Shown here piece after piece: positions 18,510 through 28,100 of a stretch of 64,000 nt of DNA. Made by a program: the position numbers and the translations under genes. Every line of letters starts with the position of its first letter. The first letter of the stretch is position 1. Source of the DNA: Gammaproteobacteria bacterium (GTDB lineage Bacteria > Pseudomonadota > Gammaproteobacteria > Arenicellales > UBA868); contig JAKUQR010000003.1 in NCBI GenBank assembly GCA_022450155.1, forward strand, positions 1-64,000, written 5' to 3'. The notes beneath the pieces are model-generated. The model made no database searches and had not been told where the DNA came from. It saw only the letters and a list, made by a program, of their open reading frames with translations.

Positions 18510-19207
18510 AGTAGATCCAGACTGTCAAAACAGTAGTTCCAAATGTCAGGCTGCGATTCGACCGCAAGCGCAGCCTGCAGTTGTCCCGAAAACCTGGCGC
18601 GGGGGATATTCTGGGCACCCAAAGAGAAAAGGTGCTTTGAGGGCACCTGGCAGTCAATCAGTTGAAAGTTCTTCTCAGAAATAATTCTGACCAGTGCAGT
18701 CAAGGCGGTCTTGGACGCATCTGTTGAGCAACTGAACATGCTTTCACCAAAAAACACTCCCCCAATTGCGACACCATACAGCCCACCAACGAGTTTCATC
18801 TGATCCCAGACTTCGAGCGAATGTGCATATCCTGACTCATTAAGCGTCGTGTAGGCTTTGATCATCTCTGGCATGATCCATGTACCACTGTCATCGCTGC
18901 TGTCTCTCGGTTTGGCACAGGCCTGAATTACACTGCTGAAATTTTGATCACTTGTAACGCGGTATCCTCGGTGGCGCAGTGTTTTCTTCAAAGAGCGACT
19001 TATCTTGAGTGCATCGGGATAGAGTACAGTCCTGGGATCGGGTGACCACCACAGTATGGGTTGGTCGGTGCTGTACCAGGGAAATATTCCCCGGCGGTAG
19101 GCGCTGAGCAGTCGCCCGCTGCTGAGGTCACCACCCATTGCAAGCAGGCCCTCAGGTGTGGCTGCTTCAAGAGGCGGAAAAGTATAGTGTTCAACTGGTC
19201 CTGACAT
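18506..19207 (-). CDS. aat: Leucyl/phenylalanyl-tRNA--protein transferase
   Basis: Adds Leu or Phe to proteins with N-terminal Arg or Lys, creating N-degrons for ClpS/ClpAP. Its 233 residues carry the diagnostic segments GLLAMGGDLSSGRLLSAYRRGIFPW (split over residues ~18-42), WWSPDPR, and LVGGLYGVAIGGVFFGESMFS. bpt follows in overlap. infA, clpA and clpS, frequent neighbours in Pseudomonas, are not here. Confidence 0.95.
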   Translation of the reverse strand: MSGPVEHYTFPPLEAATPEGLLAMGGDLSSGRLLSAYRRGIFPWYSTDQPILWWSPDPRTVLYPDALKISRSLKKTLRHRGYRVTSDQNFSSVIQACAKPRDSSDDSGTWIMPEMIKAYTTLNESGYAHSLEVWDQMKLVGGLYGVAIGGVFFGESMFSCSTDASKTALTALVRIISEKNFQLIDCQVPSKHLFSLGAQNIPRARFSGQLQAALAVESQPDIWNYCFDSLDLL

Positions 19208-19257
19208 TGTGACTCAGATTCTAGCGAAAAAATTCAGTTGGTGTTTAACGTCTCAAT

Positions 19258-19285
19258 CAGCCTATAGCTGTTGCTGGTTAGGCTG
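19258..19285 (-). repeat. Small inverted repeat between DUF482 gene and aat
   Basis: CAGCCTA and TAGGCTG are separated by 14 bases, with an inner AGC/GCT pairing. It sits between two reverse-strand genes and has no T-tract, so it may be an mRNA structure rather than a terminator. Confidence 0.3.
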
Positions 19286-19308
19286 TAGATTTGCAGGTTT
19301 TATATGCA

Positions 19309-20526
19309 CTAGGTACGTTTAAAGGGGGAATGCTGTTCCAATATATCGGTGTAGCGCTCGATTTCCTGCTGTTCCTCACGGGTATAGCGCTGTATGGCAT
19401 CGTGGAAGCCGGTGTGGCTGAGCCAGTGCGCCGACCGGGTGATGGTCGGCATCAGGCCTCTGCTCAGTTTGTGTTCTCCCTGAGCACCTGCCTCAAAAAT
19501 TGGGAATCCCTGTTCAATGCAGTATTCAATTGGGGTGTAATAGCAGACCTCAAAGTGAAGATCCGGAATCTGTTCTACCGAGCCCCAGTAACGGCCATAC
19601 AGGGCGCTGTCAGCACAAATAAAAAATGCAGCCGCAACATCTCGTTCGCCGCGCCGTGCCAGTAGCAGTCGAACCTGTGCAGGCATCGTTCGGCACAGTG
19701 TTTCAAAAAATTCCTGGTTCAGGTAAAGGAACGAGCCGTGTTCCGCAATCGTTTGGTGATAACAGGTGTAAAAGAACGACAGCTGCTGTTCGCTGATTTC
19801 ATCACCACGGAGCCAGCACAGGTTGACTCCCGCATCACGTACCCGGCGTCTTTCGCGCCTGATATTTTTTCGTTTTTTCGACGACAAGGACTGTAGAAAG
19901 TGTTCGAAGCTCAGGTATTGCTGGTTACGCCAGTGAAACTGGTTACTCGTTCGATCAATGAAGTCCTGGGTTCGAAAATACCGGTTGTCTGATTCGGTCA
20001 AAAACAAGCAATGAATAGAAGAAACCTCGAGTTTTTTGCCAAGGTTGCGCAGTCCCTGCACCAAGGTGGATGCCAGCAGATCGCGGTTTTGTCGCGGGTG
20101 AGTCAGCAGTCTTGGTCCTGTTATCGGCGTAAATGGTACTGTGGTTACTAGTTTTGGGTAGTAATCAAGCCCTGATTGCTGGTACGCTCTTGCCCATGCC
20201 CAGTCAAAGATGAATTCACCGTAGGAGTGATACTTAAGATAGCAGGGCATGGCACCAATCAGATCGTTACCCCGGGCCAGTGTGAGGTGGCAGGGCGACC
20301 AGCCGGTATCATCACAGACTGCACCACTTGTCTCCAGTGCATGCAGAAACTCATAACGCAAGGTGGGCGCATCGTGCGGTACAACACGGTTCCAACTGTG
20401 TGAGTCAATCTCCTGGAGACCCTTGTGTATTGTGAGAGTCAGCCCGGAAGAACTATTATCGAACTCACGGCGCTGTTCAGGGAGTTCTGAGGTGCCATTA
20501 TCTTGACCAGTGATCAATGAAAACAC
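19309..20526 (-). CDS. FemAB/GNAT-like protein (DUF482, PF04339 family)
   Basis: 405-residue cytosolic protein of the family usually annotated as GNAT N-acetyltransferase or peptidoglycan-biosynthesis-like protein; its reaction is not established. Family features seen: YEFLHALETSG ... TGWSPCHL near the N terminus, the lysine/arginine-rich SSKKRKNIRRERR segment, YLNQEFFETL, and GRYWGSVEQIPDLHFEVCYYTPIEYCIEQG with FEAGAQGEHKLSRG. The start is uncertain: GTG at 20526 overlaps divergent nadE, while a TTG at 20517 has GAGG at better spacing. It lies 101 bases upstream of aat in the same direction. Confidence 0.85.
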   Translation of the reverse strand: MFSLITGQDNGTSELPEQRREFDNSSSGLTLTIHKGLQEIDSHSWNRVVPHDAPTLRYEFLHALETSGAVCDDTGWSPCHLTLARGNDLIGAMPCYLKYHSYGEFIFDWAWARAYQQSGLDYYPKLVTTVPFTPITGPRLLTHPRQNRDLLASTLVQGLRNLGKKLEVSSIHCLFLTESDNRYFRTQDFIDRTSNQFHWRNQQYLSFEHFLQSLSSKKRKNIRRERRRVRDAGVNLCWLRGDEISEQQLSFFYTCYHQTIAEHGSFLYLNQEFFETLCRTMPAQVRLLLARRGERDVAAAFFICADSALYGRYWGSVEQIPDLHFEVCYYTPIEYCIEQGFPIFEAGAQGEHKLSRGLMPTITRSAHWLSHTGFHDAIQRYTREEQQEIERYTDILEQHSPFKRT

Positions 20527-22136
20527 TCCTCATCGGGCTTGCTCAGTTCAATTTTCACGTTGGTGATATTACCGGCAATGTTCGCCGAATTGTCAGCGCC
20601 TGCGAACAGGCTAAGGACACGCTGGGGTGCAGAATTGTGGTTTTCCCCGAGCTTGCGGTTACCGGCTACCCACCTGAAGACCTGCTTTTCCGCCAGGATT
20701 TTCTGGAGGAGGCTGAATCGGGTGTCACTGCTATTGCTGCCGCAGTTCATGACGTGTGTGTGGTGGTAGGACACCCCAGCCTGGACGGTGGGTTTGTCCG
20801 AAATTCGGCATCGGTGATAGACGGTGGTGAAATCATTGCCAGGTATCACAAGCGGGAACTCCCAAACTACAGCGTATTCGACGAAAAACGATACTTCAAG
20901 TCCGGTGACGAGTCCTGCGTGGTATCGATTGATGGGGTAGCAGTCGCGATCACCGTTTGTGAAGACATTTGGCATCCTGGACCGACTGAGGAAAGCATCG
21001 CCGCAGGCGCGCAGATCATACTCAATCTTAATGCTTCTCCGTTTCATGTCCACAAAAGGGCCGTACGGGAAAACGAGGTTGTGGCCGAACGTGCAAGATC
21101 CGGCCGAGTGCCGATTGTTTATGTCAATCTCGTCGGCGGTCAGGATGAACTTGTATTCGATGGTGGCTCATTCAGCGTTAACCGCAGTGGTGAAGTGGTA
21201 CAGCGGAGTCCGATTTTCGTCGAGCATCTGGCGTCTGTGGCCTACTGCAATGGCGATCTCACTGCTGTGGCATCTGAGAGCACAGCTGGACTGCCTGAAG
21301 TTGAAGAAAGCGTCTACCAGGCGCTGGTTACGGGAACGAGGGATTACGTCCTGAAAAATGGATTTCAAGGTGTTGTACTTGGACTGTCCGGAGGCATCGA
21401 TTCTGCACTGACCATGGCGATTGCCGTTGATGCGCTCGGGCCGGAGCGTGTGCAGGCCATCCTGATGCCCTCACGTTATACACGGGAGATCAGTGTTGAC
21501 GATGCCCGACAGGAGGCACTGTCTTTGAGGGTTGAGCACCACACCATTGAAATTGAGTCTCTGGTTAATGCTTATGACCGCGAACTCGCGACCCTGTTTG
21601 AAGGGTATGGACCCGATACCACGGAAGAAAATCTGCAGGCAAGAATTCGGGGGAACCTGTTGATGGCGATATCCAACAAGACAGGCCGCCTGGTGCTGAC
21701 AACGGGTAATAAGAGTGAAATGGCCGTAGGCTATGCGACACTGTACGGGGACATGGCTGGCGGTTTCGCGGTCATCAAAGATGTGCCAAAGACGTTTGTC
21801 TACCGTCTGGCCCGCTATCGTAATGAAATATCTGCAGTGATTCCGGACCGGGTGATCACGCGGGCCCCTTCTGCTGAACTGGCGCCGGATCAGAAAGATG
21901 AAGACAGCCTGCCACCTTACGATGTGCTGGACCCTATCCTGGAAGCTTATATTGAAAAAGATCAGTCACCCACACAGATCGTCTCGGCTGGCTATGACGC
22001 GGTGCTGGTGGATCGGGTCATCGGCCTGGTTAATCGCAACGAGTACAAACGCCGGCAGGCGCCTCCAGGAGTGAAAATTACACAGCGTGCATTTGGTCGG
22101 GATCGACGCTACCCGATCACTTCCCGCTTCCGTTAG
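20517..22136 (+). CDS. nadE: Glutamine-dependent NAD+ synthetase
   Basis: Amidates nicotinic acid adenine dinucleotide to NAD+ using ATP and glutamine. The 539 residues contain an N-terminal nitrilase-type glutaminase with the triad E45, K112 and C148, and a C-terminal synthetase with the PP-loop SGGIDS (291-296), the TTGNKSEMAVGYATLYGDMAG segment and PSAELAPDQKDEDSLPPY. Starting at the ATG 20517 places the first beta strand (LIGLAQFN) at the usual position. The 5' end overlaps that of the divergent DUF482 gene. Confidence 0.95.
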   Translation: MKTLLIGLAQFNFHVGDITGNVRRIVSACEQAKDTLGCRIVVFPELAVTGYPPEDLLFRQDFLEEAESGVTAIAAAVHDVCVVVGHPSLDGGFVRNSASVIDGGEIIARYHKRELPNYSVFDEKRYFKSGDESCVVSIDGVAVAITVCEDIWHPGPTEESIAAGAQIILNLNASPFHVHKRAVRENEVVAERARSGRVPIVYVNLVGGQDELVFDGGSFSVNRSGEVVQRSPIFVEHLASVAYCNGDLTAVASESTAGLPEVEESVYQALVTGTRDYVLKNGFQGVVLGLSGGIDSALTMAIAVDALGPERVQAILMPSRYTREISVDDARQEALSLRVEHHTIEIESLVNAYDRELATLFEGYGPDTTEENLQARIRGNLLMAISNKTGRLVLTTGNKSEMAVGYATLYGDMAGGFAVIKDVPKTFVYRLARYRNEISAVIPDRVITRAPSAELAPDQKDEDSLPPYDVLDPILEAYIEKDQSPTQIVSAGYDAVLVDRVIGLVNRNEYKRRQAPPGVKITQRAFGRDRRYPITSRFR

Positions 22137-22144
22137 ACCCGGTG

Positions 22145-22912
22145 TCAGTGATTTTCGGGTAGGTAGCTGCTGTGAGGATAGTTCAAACGAAGCACTCGCT
22201 CCGCATCGTGGCCTAACTCGGCCAAACCCATTTCTTTGTAGGCTTCGATCATCACTTCGAGTGCATGTTCAGCAGCCGACGATGTCTGATAGGTTTCCAA
22301 TACCTGTTTAGCGCGATTGAGTGCAGCGACGTGTGCACCGCGTGCATGGTAATACCGTGCAATTTGAACGTCGTGCATGGCGAGGACATTAACGATCTCT
22401 ACCAGTCTTTTCTTGGCATCCGGCGCATAGGTGCTGTTGGGAAATCGTGTGACAAGTTCGCGATAGGCGTCAAAGGCGTCGCGTACGGGTCCAGTATCGT
22501 GGGCGCTGGGATCACTGCCTGTTATCGCACTCAGAAAGCCGCGTTCAGGCTTAAAGCCAGCTAGACCTTTGAGATAGTAGGCATAGTCGACATTGGCATG
22601 GACCGGGTGCATTTGAATGAATCGGTCGGCCTCAGCAATGGCCAATGCGGGCCGGTTGCTTTTGTAATATACGTAGGCGATTTCAAGTTGAGCTTGCTCG
22701 GAAAATACGCCGTAAGGAAATCTGCCTTGTAATTTTCGATAGTAGGTGATTGCCTCTTCCCAATATTCTCCCTCTGCCTGTTCACGGGCGGCCTGCAGAA
22801 ACATTTCCGCGGTCCAGTTCAGAGTTTCGTCTTCGTCCTCCAACAGAGAACAACCTCCAACCAGACTGGTCAGCAGGAGGATTATCAGGGCGAACCTATA
22901 CGTTTTTGGCAT
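22145..22912 (-). CDS. bamD: Outer-membrane assembly lipoprotein BamD
   Basis: TPR lipoprotein of the BAM complex, which inserts beta-barrel proteins into the outer membrane; anchored to its inner leaflet. The signal peptide ends in the lipobox LVGGC (C21), followed by about five TPRs beginning WTAEMFLQAAREQAEGEYWEEAI. The 255 residues are normal. It is divergent from rluD, the same layout as E. coli, and its stop lies 8 bases from the convergent nadE stop. Confidence 0.95.
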   Translation of the reverse strand: MPKTYRFALIILLLTSLVGGCSLLEDEDETLNWTAEMFLQAAREQAEGEYWEEAITYYRKLQGRFPYGVFSEQAQLEIAYVYYKSNRPALAIAEADRFIQMHPVHANVDYAYYLKGLAGFKPERGFLSAITGSDPSAHDTGPVRDAFDAYRELVTRFPNSTYAPDAKKRLVEIVNVLAMHDVQIARYYHARGAHVAALNRAKQVLETYQTSSAAEHALEVMIEAYKEMGLAELGHDAERVLRLNYPHSSYLPENH

Positions 22913-22989
22913 TATTAGAGGAACTCGGTCGTCGTTTCAATAAATTATACTGCTGGCCTGAAGGCACGAGGTAATCGATTGTTGCTCCC

Positions 22990-23940
22990 ATGGAAGATGG
23001 CACGACAGTGATGAATGCGGTAATCCCCGATCGCGCGCGCGGGGAGCGACTGGACAAGGTCCTGACAGCGGTATTTCCGCCTTACTCCCGTTCACAGCTA
23101 CAACTGTGGATCCGGCAAGGGCGGGTAACTATACAGGGACGGATTCCCCAAGGGCGGCAACTGGTATCGGGAGGGGAAGCCGTTCGCCTCGAAGTGCCCC
23201 GACCAGAGCCTGTGGCCTGGCAGCCTCAGGACCTGCCACTTGAGCTGGTCTATGAAGATGCCGATATTCTCGTCATCGATAAACCAGCCGGCCTGGTTGT
23301 TCATCCGGGTGCAGGTAATCCTGTTGGCACATTGGCTAATGCCATTCTTTATCACTTTCCGGAGCTGGCTGCATTACCCCGTGCCGGCCTGGTCCACCGC
23401 ATCGATAAAGACACAACCGGCTTGCTGGTTGTAGCTCGAAATGAACATGCCCGCAGCGAGTTGATTCGCGCACTCGAGTGCCACGCGGTGTCTCGGTGCT
23501 ACCTGGCGGTGGTTGACGGAATACCAATTTCCGGTGGGACCGTGGATCAACCCATTGGTCGTCACCCGCGAAACCGTTTACGGATGGCAGTGAGTCCAGT
23601 TGGCAAACCTGCGGTAACACGTTATCGGGTCGAGGAGAAATTTCGTGCTCACGCGCTTATATCGGTTGAACTGGAGACCGGCCGCACCCATCAGATTCGA
23701 GTACACCTTTCCTGGGCCGGTTACCCGTTGGTTGGTGATGCACTCTACGGGCGACGTCTCCGCATACCAGCGGGTGCAAGTAATAAGTTCGCCGAAACGC
23801 TCCGGGGATTTAAACGACAGGCATTGCACGCCCGCTCACTGACCCTGGCGCATCCGCGAACAGGTGAATCCCTGGATTGGAAGAGCCCAGAGCCGCCTGA
23901 TCTGGCGCAACTCTTAAGCACTTTGCGCTCAGAGCAGTGA
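22990..23940 (+). CDS. rluD: 23S rRNA pseudouridine(1911/1915/1917) synthase
   Basis: Makes pseudouridines in helix 69 of 23S rRNA. The 316 residues consist of an N-terminal S4 RNA-binding domain (about 18-75) and a RluA-type catalytic domain with the aspartate D139 in HRIDKDTTGLLV. Neighbourhood (divergent bamD upstream, pgeF overlapping downstream) supports RluD rather than RluC or RluA. An internal ATG seven codons downstream is an alternative start; neither has a strong ribosome site. Confidence 0.93.
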   Translation: MEDGTTVMNAVIPDRARGERLDKVLTAVFPPYSRSQLQLWIRQGRVTIQGRIPQGRQLVSGGEAVRLEVPRPEPVAWQPQDLPLELVYEDADILVIDKPAGLVVHPGAGNPVGTLANAILYHFPELAALPRAGLVHRIDKDTTGLLVVARNEHARSELIRALECHAVSRCYLAVVDGIPISGGTVDQPIGRHPRNRLRMAVSPVGKPAVTRYRVEEKFRAHALISVELETGRTHQIRVHLSWAGYPLVGDALYGRRLRIPAGASNKFAETLRGFKRQALHARSLTLAHPRTGESLDWKSPEPPDLAQLLSTLRSEQ

Positions 23941-24689
23941 TCCGATCCATGACAGAGACTGAGATCGACTATGTAAGCCCACAGTGGTCAGCACCTTTTC
24001 ATGTGCGGGCACTGACGACGCTGCGTTTAGGGGGATACAGTAAAGGCGATTATCAAGGACTCAATCTCGCTGACCATGTCGGTGACGATGCCGCTCACGT
24101 GGCGAAGAACCGCAGCCTGATACGGTCGAGCGCTGGCTGTCCAGCTGACCCGCACTGGCTGGAACAAGTGCATGGCAGTCAGGTTGTTCAACTCGACGAT
24201 GGCGATTTTTCTGGTCTTGCCGACGGCAGCATCTCCCTTAGCCGTGGGGCTGTCTGTGCCGTTCTAAGCGCCGATTGTGTGCCGTTGTTTATAACCGACA
24301 GGCCCGGTCAATTCGTCGCATTACTCCACGTCGGTTGGCGTGGACTGGAAGCGGGAATTGTCGAGTCCGGATTGGACCTTATTCCCCAACCGATGGCCCA
24401 AGTTCTCGCCTGGATCGGACCGGCGATTGGGCCCACTGTCTACGAGGTGGGTGATGATGTGCGGGGGCGACTGCTCAAGGTCTGTCGGGATCATGACAGT
24501 AATTTCACCAGAACTGAGACGGGCTGGCTGGCAAATCTGCCAGGAATGGTCGAACAGCGCCTCAGACGCGCTGGTGTAGAGACGGTCGGTTCAAGTGGAC
24601 TGTGCACCTTCAGTGCGCCCGGCAAATGGTTTTCGCATCGTCGATCAGCACCCTGTGGACGCATGGCATCTCTGATCTGGCTGACCTGA
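23937..24689 (+). CDS. pgeF: Peptidoglycan-editing factor PgeF (multicopper polyphenol oxidase family)
   Basis: YfiH/DUF152 family. The E. coli member is a cytosolic enzyme that corrects mis-incorporated residues in peptidoglycan precursors; relatives have purine nucleoside phosphorylase or laccase activity. Its 250 residues include the metal-site residues H79 (QVHGSQ), C114 (SADCVP) and H131 (HVGWRGL), and the IGPAIGPTVYEVG motif. The GTG start overlaps the rluD stop (GTGA); an ATG four codons later is an alternative. Confidence 0.9.
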   Translation: MIRSMTETEIDYVSPQWSAPFHVRALTTLRLGGYSKGDYQGLNLADHVGDDAAHVAKNRSLIRSSAGCPADPHWLEQVHGSQVVQLDDGDFSGLADGSISLSRGAVCAVLSADCVPLFITDRPGQFVALLHVGWRGLEAGIVESGLDLIPQPMAQVLAWIGPAIGPTVYEVGDDVRGRLLKVCRDHDSNFTRTETGWLANLPGMVEQRLRRAGVETVGSSGLCTFSAPGKWFSHRRSAPCGRMASLIWLT

Positions 24690-24717
24690 TCAAACAAGCG
24701 GATTTCACGTTCTTTCG

Positions 24718-25239
24718 ATGTTTCTCAAAACATTCCCCCGCGCTGCAAGAAAATTCGCTGAGTGGCTTGCGATTGTGGTGTGCCTGCTACTGTGGACTCC
24801 GACAACCAACGCGGTTGAATTTGAACTGCTGGACCTTGGCGGAGATCGTCACCGATTGTCCGATTTTCGAGGCAAATGGGTGGTGATCAACTTCTGGGCG
24901 ACCTGGTGTGGCCCGTGTCTGAAAGAGATCCCGGAACTCATTACCTTCCAGTCGCGCTATCGATCGGAGGTAGTCGTGGTCGGAGTGAATTTTGAAAACA
25001 CGCCGCTGGCGGATGTCAAAGAATTCGTTGCGTCGTCAGGTATCAACTACCTGGTGCTTCGCATTGGTAAGGAACCGCTGATACCGTTTGAACCACTCAA
25101 AGGCTTGCCCTCAACGTTTCTTGTCTCCCCCGAGGCTGAATACCTTGATGTGGTGGTCGGCGCAGTAACCGTGGCAGAACTTGAGGATTTGATCGTCCAA
25201 CACCGAGGCCGCACGGCTCATAGCGCAGAGACCGTCTGA
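24718..25239 (+). CDS. TlpA-like periplasmic thiol:disulfide protein
   Basis: 173-residue thioredoxin-fold protein with an N-terminal signal peptide or anchor (hydrophobic 14-31, likely cleavage after TNA) and the active site WCGPC (C64, C67) in [13 protein letters not shown]. The cis-proline is in GLPSTFLV. The fold and length match TlpA/ResA-type reductases, which reduce specific periplasmic cysteines, for example in cytochrome maturation. Its partner is unknown. It is inserted between pgeF and clpB, which are adjacent in E. coli. Confidence 0.85.
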   Translation: MFLKTFPRAARKFAEWLAIVVCLLLWTPTTNAVEFELLDLGGDRHRLSDFRGKWVVINFWATWCGPCLKEIPELITFQSRYRSEVVVVGVNFENTPLADVKEFVASSGINYLVLRIGKEPLIPFEPLKGLPSTFLVSPEAEYLDVVVGAVTVAELEDLIVQHRGRTAHSAETV

Positions 25240-25325
25240 CGCAGGTCACAACCAGGTGTTTGGTGCGGTCTTGTTGAACTGCACCCTTTTTTGCGCGCGA
25301 CTGCCCAGGGAATATCGGGTCAGTG

Positions 25326-25354
25326 CTTGATTTGAGGCCTGTCTGGCCCCATTT
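25326..25354 (+). promoter_or_regulatory. Sigma-32 heat-shock promoter for clpB
   Basis: CTTGATT, 14 bases, CCCCATTT. The -10 is the exact CCCCATNT consensus and the -35 fits CTTGAAA in five of seven bases. It lies 50 bases before the clpB start. Promoters of the same form precede htpG and lon in this window. Confidence 0.85.
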
Positions 25355-25404
25355 TAGATGTATGCAGAGTTCAGAACCCTATAGCTTTTGTCACGGAGCT
25401 TACT

Positions 25405-28002
25405 ATGCGAATGGACAAGTTAACTTCTAGATTCCAGTCGGCTCTGTCGGATGCCCAGAGTCTGGCGGTCGGCCGTGACCATCAATTTATCGAGCCGCTG
25501 CACCTGATGGTGGCTCTGCTGGAGCAGGATGGCGGCGGTACACGCCATCTGTTGACGCAGGCAGGTGTCCAAGTCCATAAGCTGCGTTCGCAACTCAGTG
25601 AGGCTATCGAACGACTGCCCAAAGTTGAAGGCAGTGAAGGTGATGTTCAGCTGTCTAACGAACTTGCGCGTCTTTTAAATGTGAGCGACAAGTTCACCCA
25701 GCAGCGGGGCGATCAGTACATCTCTAGCGAGATGTTCATATTCGCGGCAGTCAAAGCAAACACTGAACTCAGCCGGCTGTTACAGATAAATGGAGCGGAC
25801 CCTAAGGCTGTTAATGATGCAATCGACACAATGCGAGGTGGTCAGCAGGTTGATGATCCGAATATGGAAGACCAGCGTCAGGCGCTGGATAAATACACTA
25901 TAGATCTTACCGAACGGGCCGAACAAGGCAGGCTCGATCCGGTAATAGGCCGGGATGACGAGATCCGCCGTACCGTGCAGGTACTTCAGCGAAGAACCAA
26001 GAATAATCCGGTGCTGATCGGAGAGCCAGGCGTTGGAAAAACAGCAATCGTCGAAGGTTTGGCACAGCGCATTATCAATGGAGAGGTTCCCGAGAGCCTT
26101 CGTGGCAAGCGGCTGCTGTCGCTTGACATGGGGTCACTGATTGCCGGTGCCAAGTTTCGAGGCGAATTTGAGGAGCGTCTAAAGGCGGTATTGAGTGATC
26201 TGGAAAGGCAGGGAGGCCAGATCATACTGTTTATCGATGAGTTACATACGATGGTGGGTGCCGGGCGAGCTGAAGGCGCCATGGATGCGGGCAACATGCT
26301 CAAGCCAGCGCTTGCGCGTGGCGAGCTGCACTGTATCGGTGCCACAACCCTGGATGAATATCGTACTCACCTGGAGAAGGACGCCGCCCTGGAACGACGT
26401 TTCCAGAGAATTTTGGTTGTCGAACCGAGTGTAGAGGATACAGTGGCCATCTTGAGAGGTCTCAAGGAAAAATACGAAGTACATCACGGTGTTGACATTA
26501 CCGATCCTGCGATTGTTACCGCCGCGACTCTCTCACATCGTTACATCGCTGACAGAAAGTTACCTGACAAGGCGGTTGATCTTATCGATGAGGCAGCCAG
26601 TCGAATTCGTATGGAGATAGATTCCAAACCAGAAGCGATGGACAAGCTGGATCGTCGGCTTATACAGCTGAAAATTGAACGTGAGGCGCTCAACCGGGAC
26701 ACGGATGAGGCAAGCCAGAAGCACTTGCAGGGTTTGGACAGCGAGATTTCCGATCTGGAGCGGCAGTATGCTGACCTCGAAGAGATCTGGCGTGCTGAAA
26801 AGGCCGCAGTCTACGGCGTTCAACACGTTAAGGAAGAACTTGACCGTTCAAGACAGGCGCTGGAAACAGCCCGACGTGCTGGTGATCTGGGCCGGATGTC
26901 TGAATTACAGTATGGCCGCATCCCGGAACTGGATAAAGCGCTCGAAGCCGCCAGTTCTGTAGAAAGTGACACACAGCTTCTACGCAATCGGGTCGGCGCC
27001 GAAGAAGTTGCCGAAGTCGTTGCCCGGTGGACCGGCATACCTGTTTCAAGAATTCTTGAAGGCGAGCGTGAAAAACTGTTACGGATGGAAAATCAGATCC
27101 ACGAACGGGTCATAGGGCAGGACGAGGCAATTCGTGTGGTCGCAGACTCGGTTCGACGGTCACGCGCTGGTCTGTCTGATCCAGGTCGACCCTACGGTTC
27201 CTTTCTTTTCCTCGGACCAACCGGTGTCGGTAAGACAGAGTTGTGCAAGGCACTGGCTGAATTTCTGTTTGACAGCGAAGACGCGATGGTTCGGATTGAT
27301 ATGTCCGAATTCATGGAGAGGCATGCGGTCGCCCGGCTTATCGGTGCCCCACCGGGGTATGTCGGTTATGAGGAAGGCGGTTATCTGACCGAAGCCGTCC
27401 GACGACGGCCCTATTCAGTCATCCTTCTCGACGAGGTCGAGAAGGCGCATTCTGAGGTTTTCAACATTCTCCTTCAGGTGCTTGACGATGGTCGTCTCAC
27501 TGATGGTCAGGGCCGAACGGTCGATTTCCGAAATACGATCATCATCATGACATCGAACCTGGGGTCAAATCAGGTTCAGCAACTGGCCGGCGAAGACAAC
27601 TACCAGGCTATGACAGCTGCTGTAATGGACGTGGTCAGGCAGCATTTCCGACCCGAATTTGTCAACCGGATTGATGAGATGATGGTGTTTCATCCGCTAA
27701 GCCGTCTGCAGCTCGGCGAGATCGCAAGAATACAGATTGCCCAGCTGGCACGACGGTTGGCAGACCGGGATCTACATCTGCAGGTCAGTAAAAAAGCGAT
27801 CGAGCGCTTAGCCGACCTGGGTTTCGATCCGGTTTATGGTGCACGACCACTCAAACGCACGATACGGTCAGAACTAGAGAACCCGCTCGCGCAGTCGATC
27901 TTGTCCGGTCAGTTCACCAGTGGTGATACGATTGTCAGTGATTTTGACGGTACAGGTTTTACTCTGAAGCGCTACACCCAGCCCAGCGTGCAGGTCGCCT
28001 GA
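25405..28002 (+). CDS. clpB: Disaggregase chaperone ClpB
   Basis: Hexameric AAA+ ATPase that pulls proteins out of aggregates with DnaK. The 865 residues hold an N domain (1-~150), NBD1 with Walker A GEPGVGKT (206-213), the coiled-coil M domain (~410-525), and NBD2 with GPTGVGKT (604-611), followed by the small C-terminal domain. The M domain and the absence of an IGL loop separate it from ClpA and ClpC. A sigma-32 promoter stands directly upstream. Confidence 0.97.
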   Translation: MRMDKLTSRFQSALSDAQSLAVGRDHQFIEPLHLMVALLEQDGGGTRHLLTQAGVQVHKLRSQLSEAIERLPKVEGSEGDVQLSNELARLLNVSDKFTQQRGDQYISSEMFIFAAVKANTELSRLLQINGADPKAVNDAIDTMRGGQQVDDPNMEDQRQALDKYTIDLTERAEQGRLDPVIGRDDEIRRTVQVLQRRTKNNPVLIGEPGVGKTAIVEGLAQRIINGEVPESLRGKRLLSLDMGSLIAGAKFRGEFEERLKAVLSDLERQGGQIILFIDELHTMVGAGRAEGAMDAGNMLKPALARGELHCIGATTLDEYRTHLEKDAALERRFQRILVVEPSVEDTVAILRGLKEKYEVHHGVDITDPAIVTAATLSHRYIADRKLPDKAVDLIDEAASRIRMEIDSKPEAMDKLDRRLIQLKIEREALNRDTDEASQKHLQGLDSEISDLERQYADLEEIWRAEKAAVYGVQHVKEELDRSRQALETARRAGDLGRMSELQYGRIPELDKALEAASSVESDTQLLRNRVGAEEVAEVVARWTGIPVSRILEGEREKLLRMENQIHERVIGQDEAIRVVADSVRRSRAGLSDPGRPYGSFLFLGPTGVGKTELCKALAEFLFDSEDAMVRIDMSEFMERHAVARLIGAPPGYVGYEEGGYLTEAVRRRPYSVILLDEVEKAHSEVFNILLQVLDDGRLTDGQGRTVDFRNTIIIMTSNLGSNQVQQLAGEDNYQAMTAAVMDVVRQHFRPEFVNRIDEMMVFHPLSRLQLGEIARIQIAQLARRLADRDLHLQVSKKAIERLADLGFDPVYGARPLKRTIRSELENPLAQSILSGQFTSGDTIVSDFDGTGFTLKRYTQPSVQVA

Positions 28003-28100
28003 ATTCACCATTAATCCGGTCGCCGCTTTGTCATTCGTGATTTGGTTACGCTGCCCGGTGGCAGTAGAATCTGCTGAATCCTAGCTTAGCGGTTTAGTTT

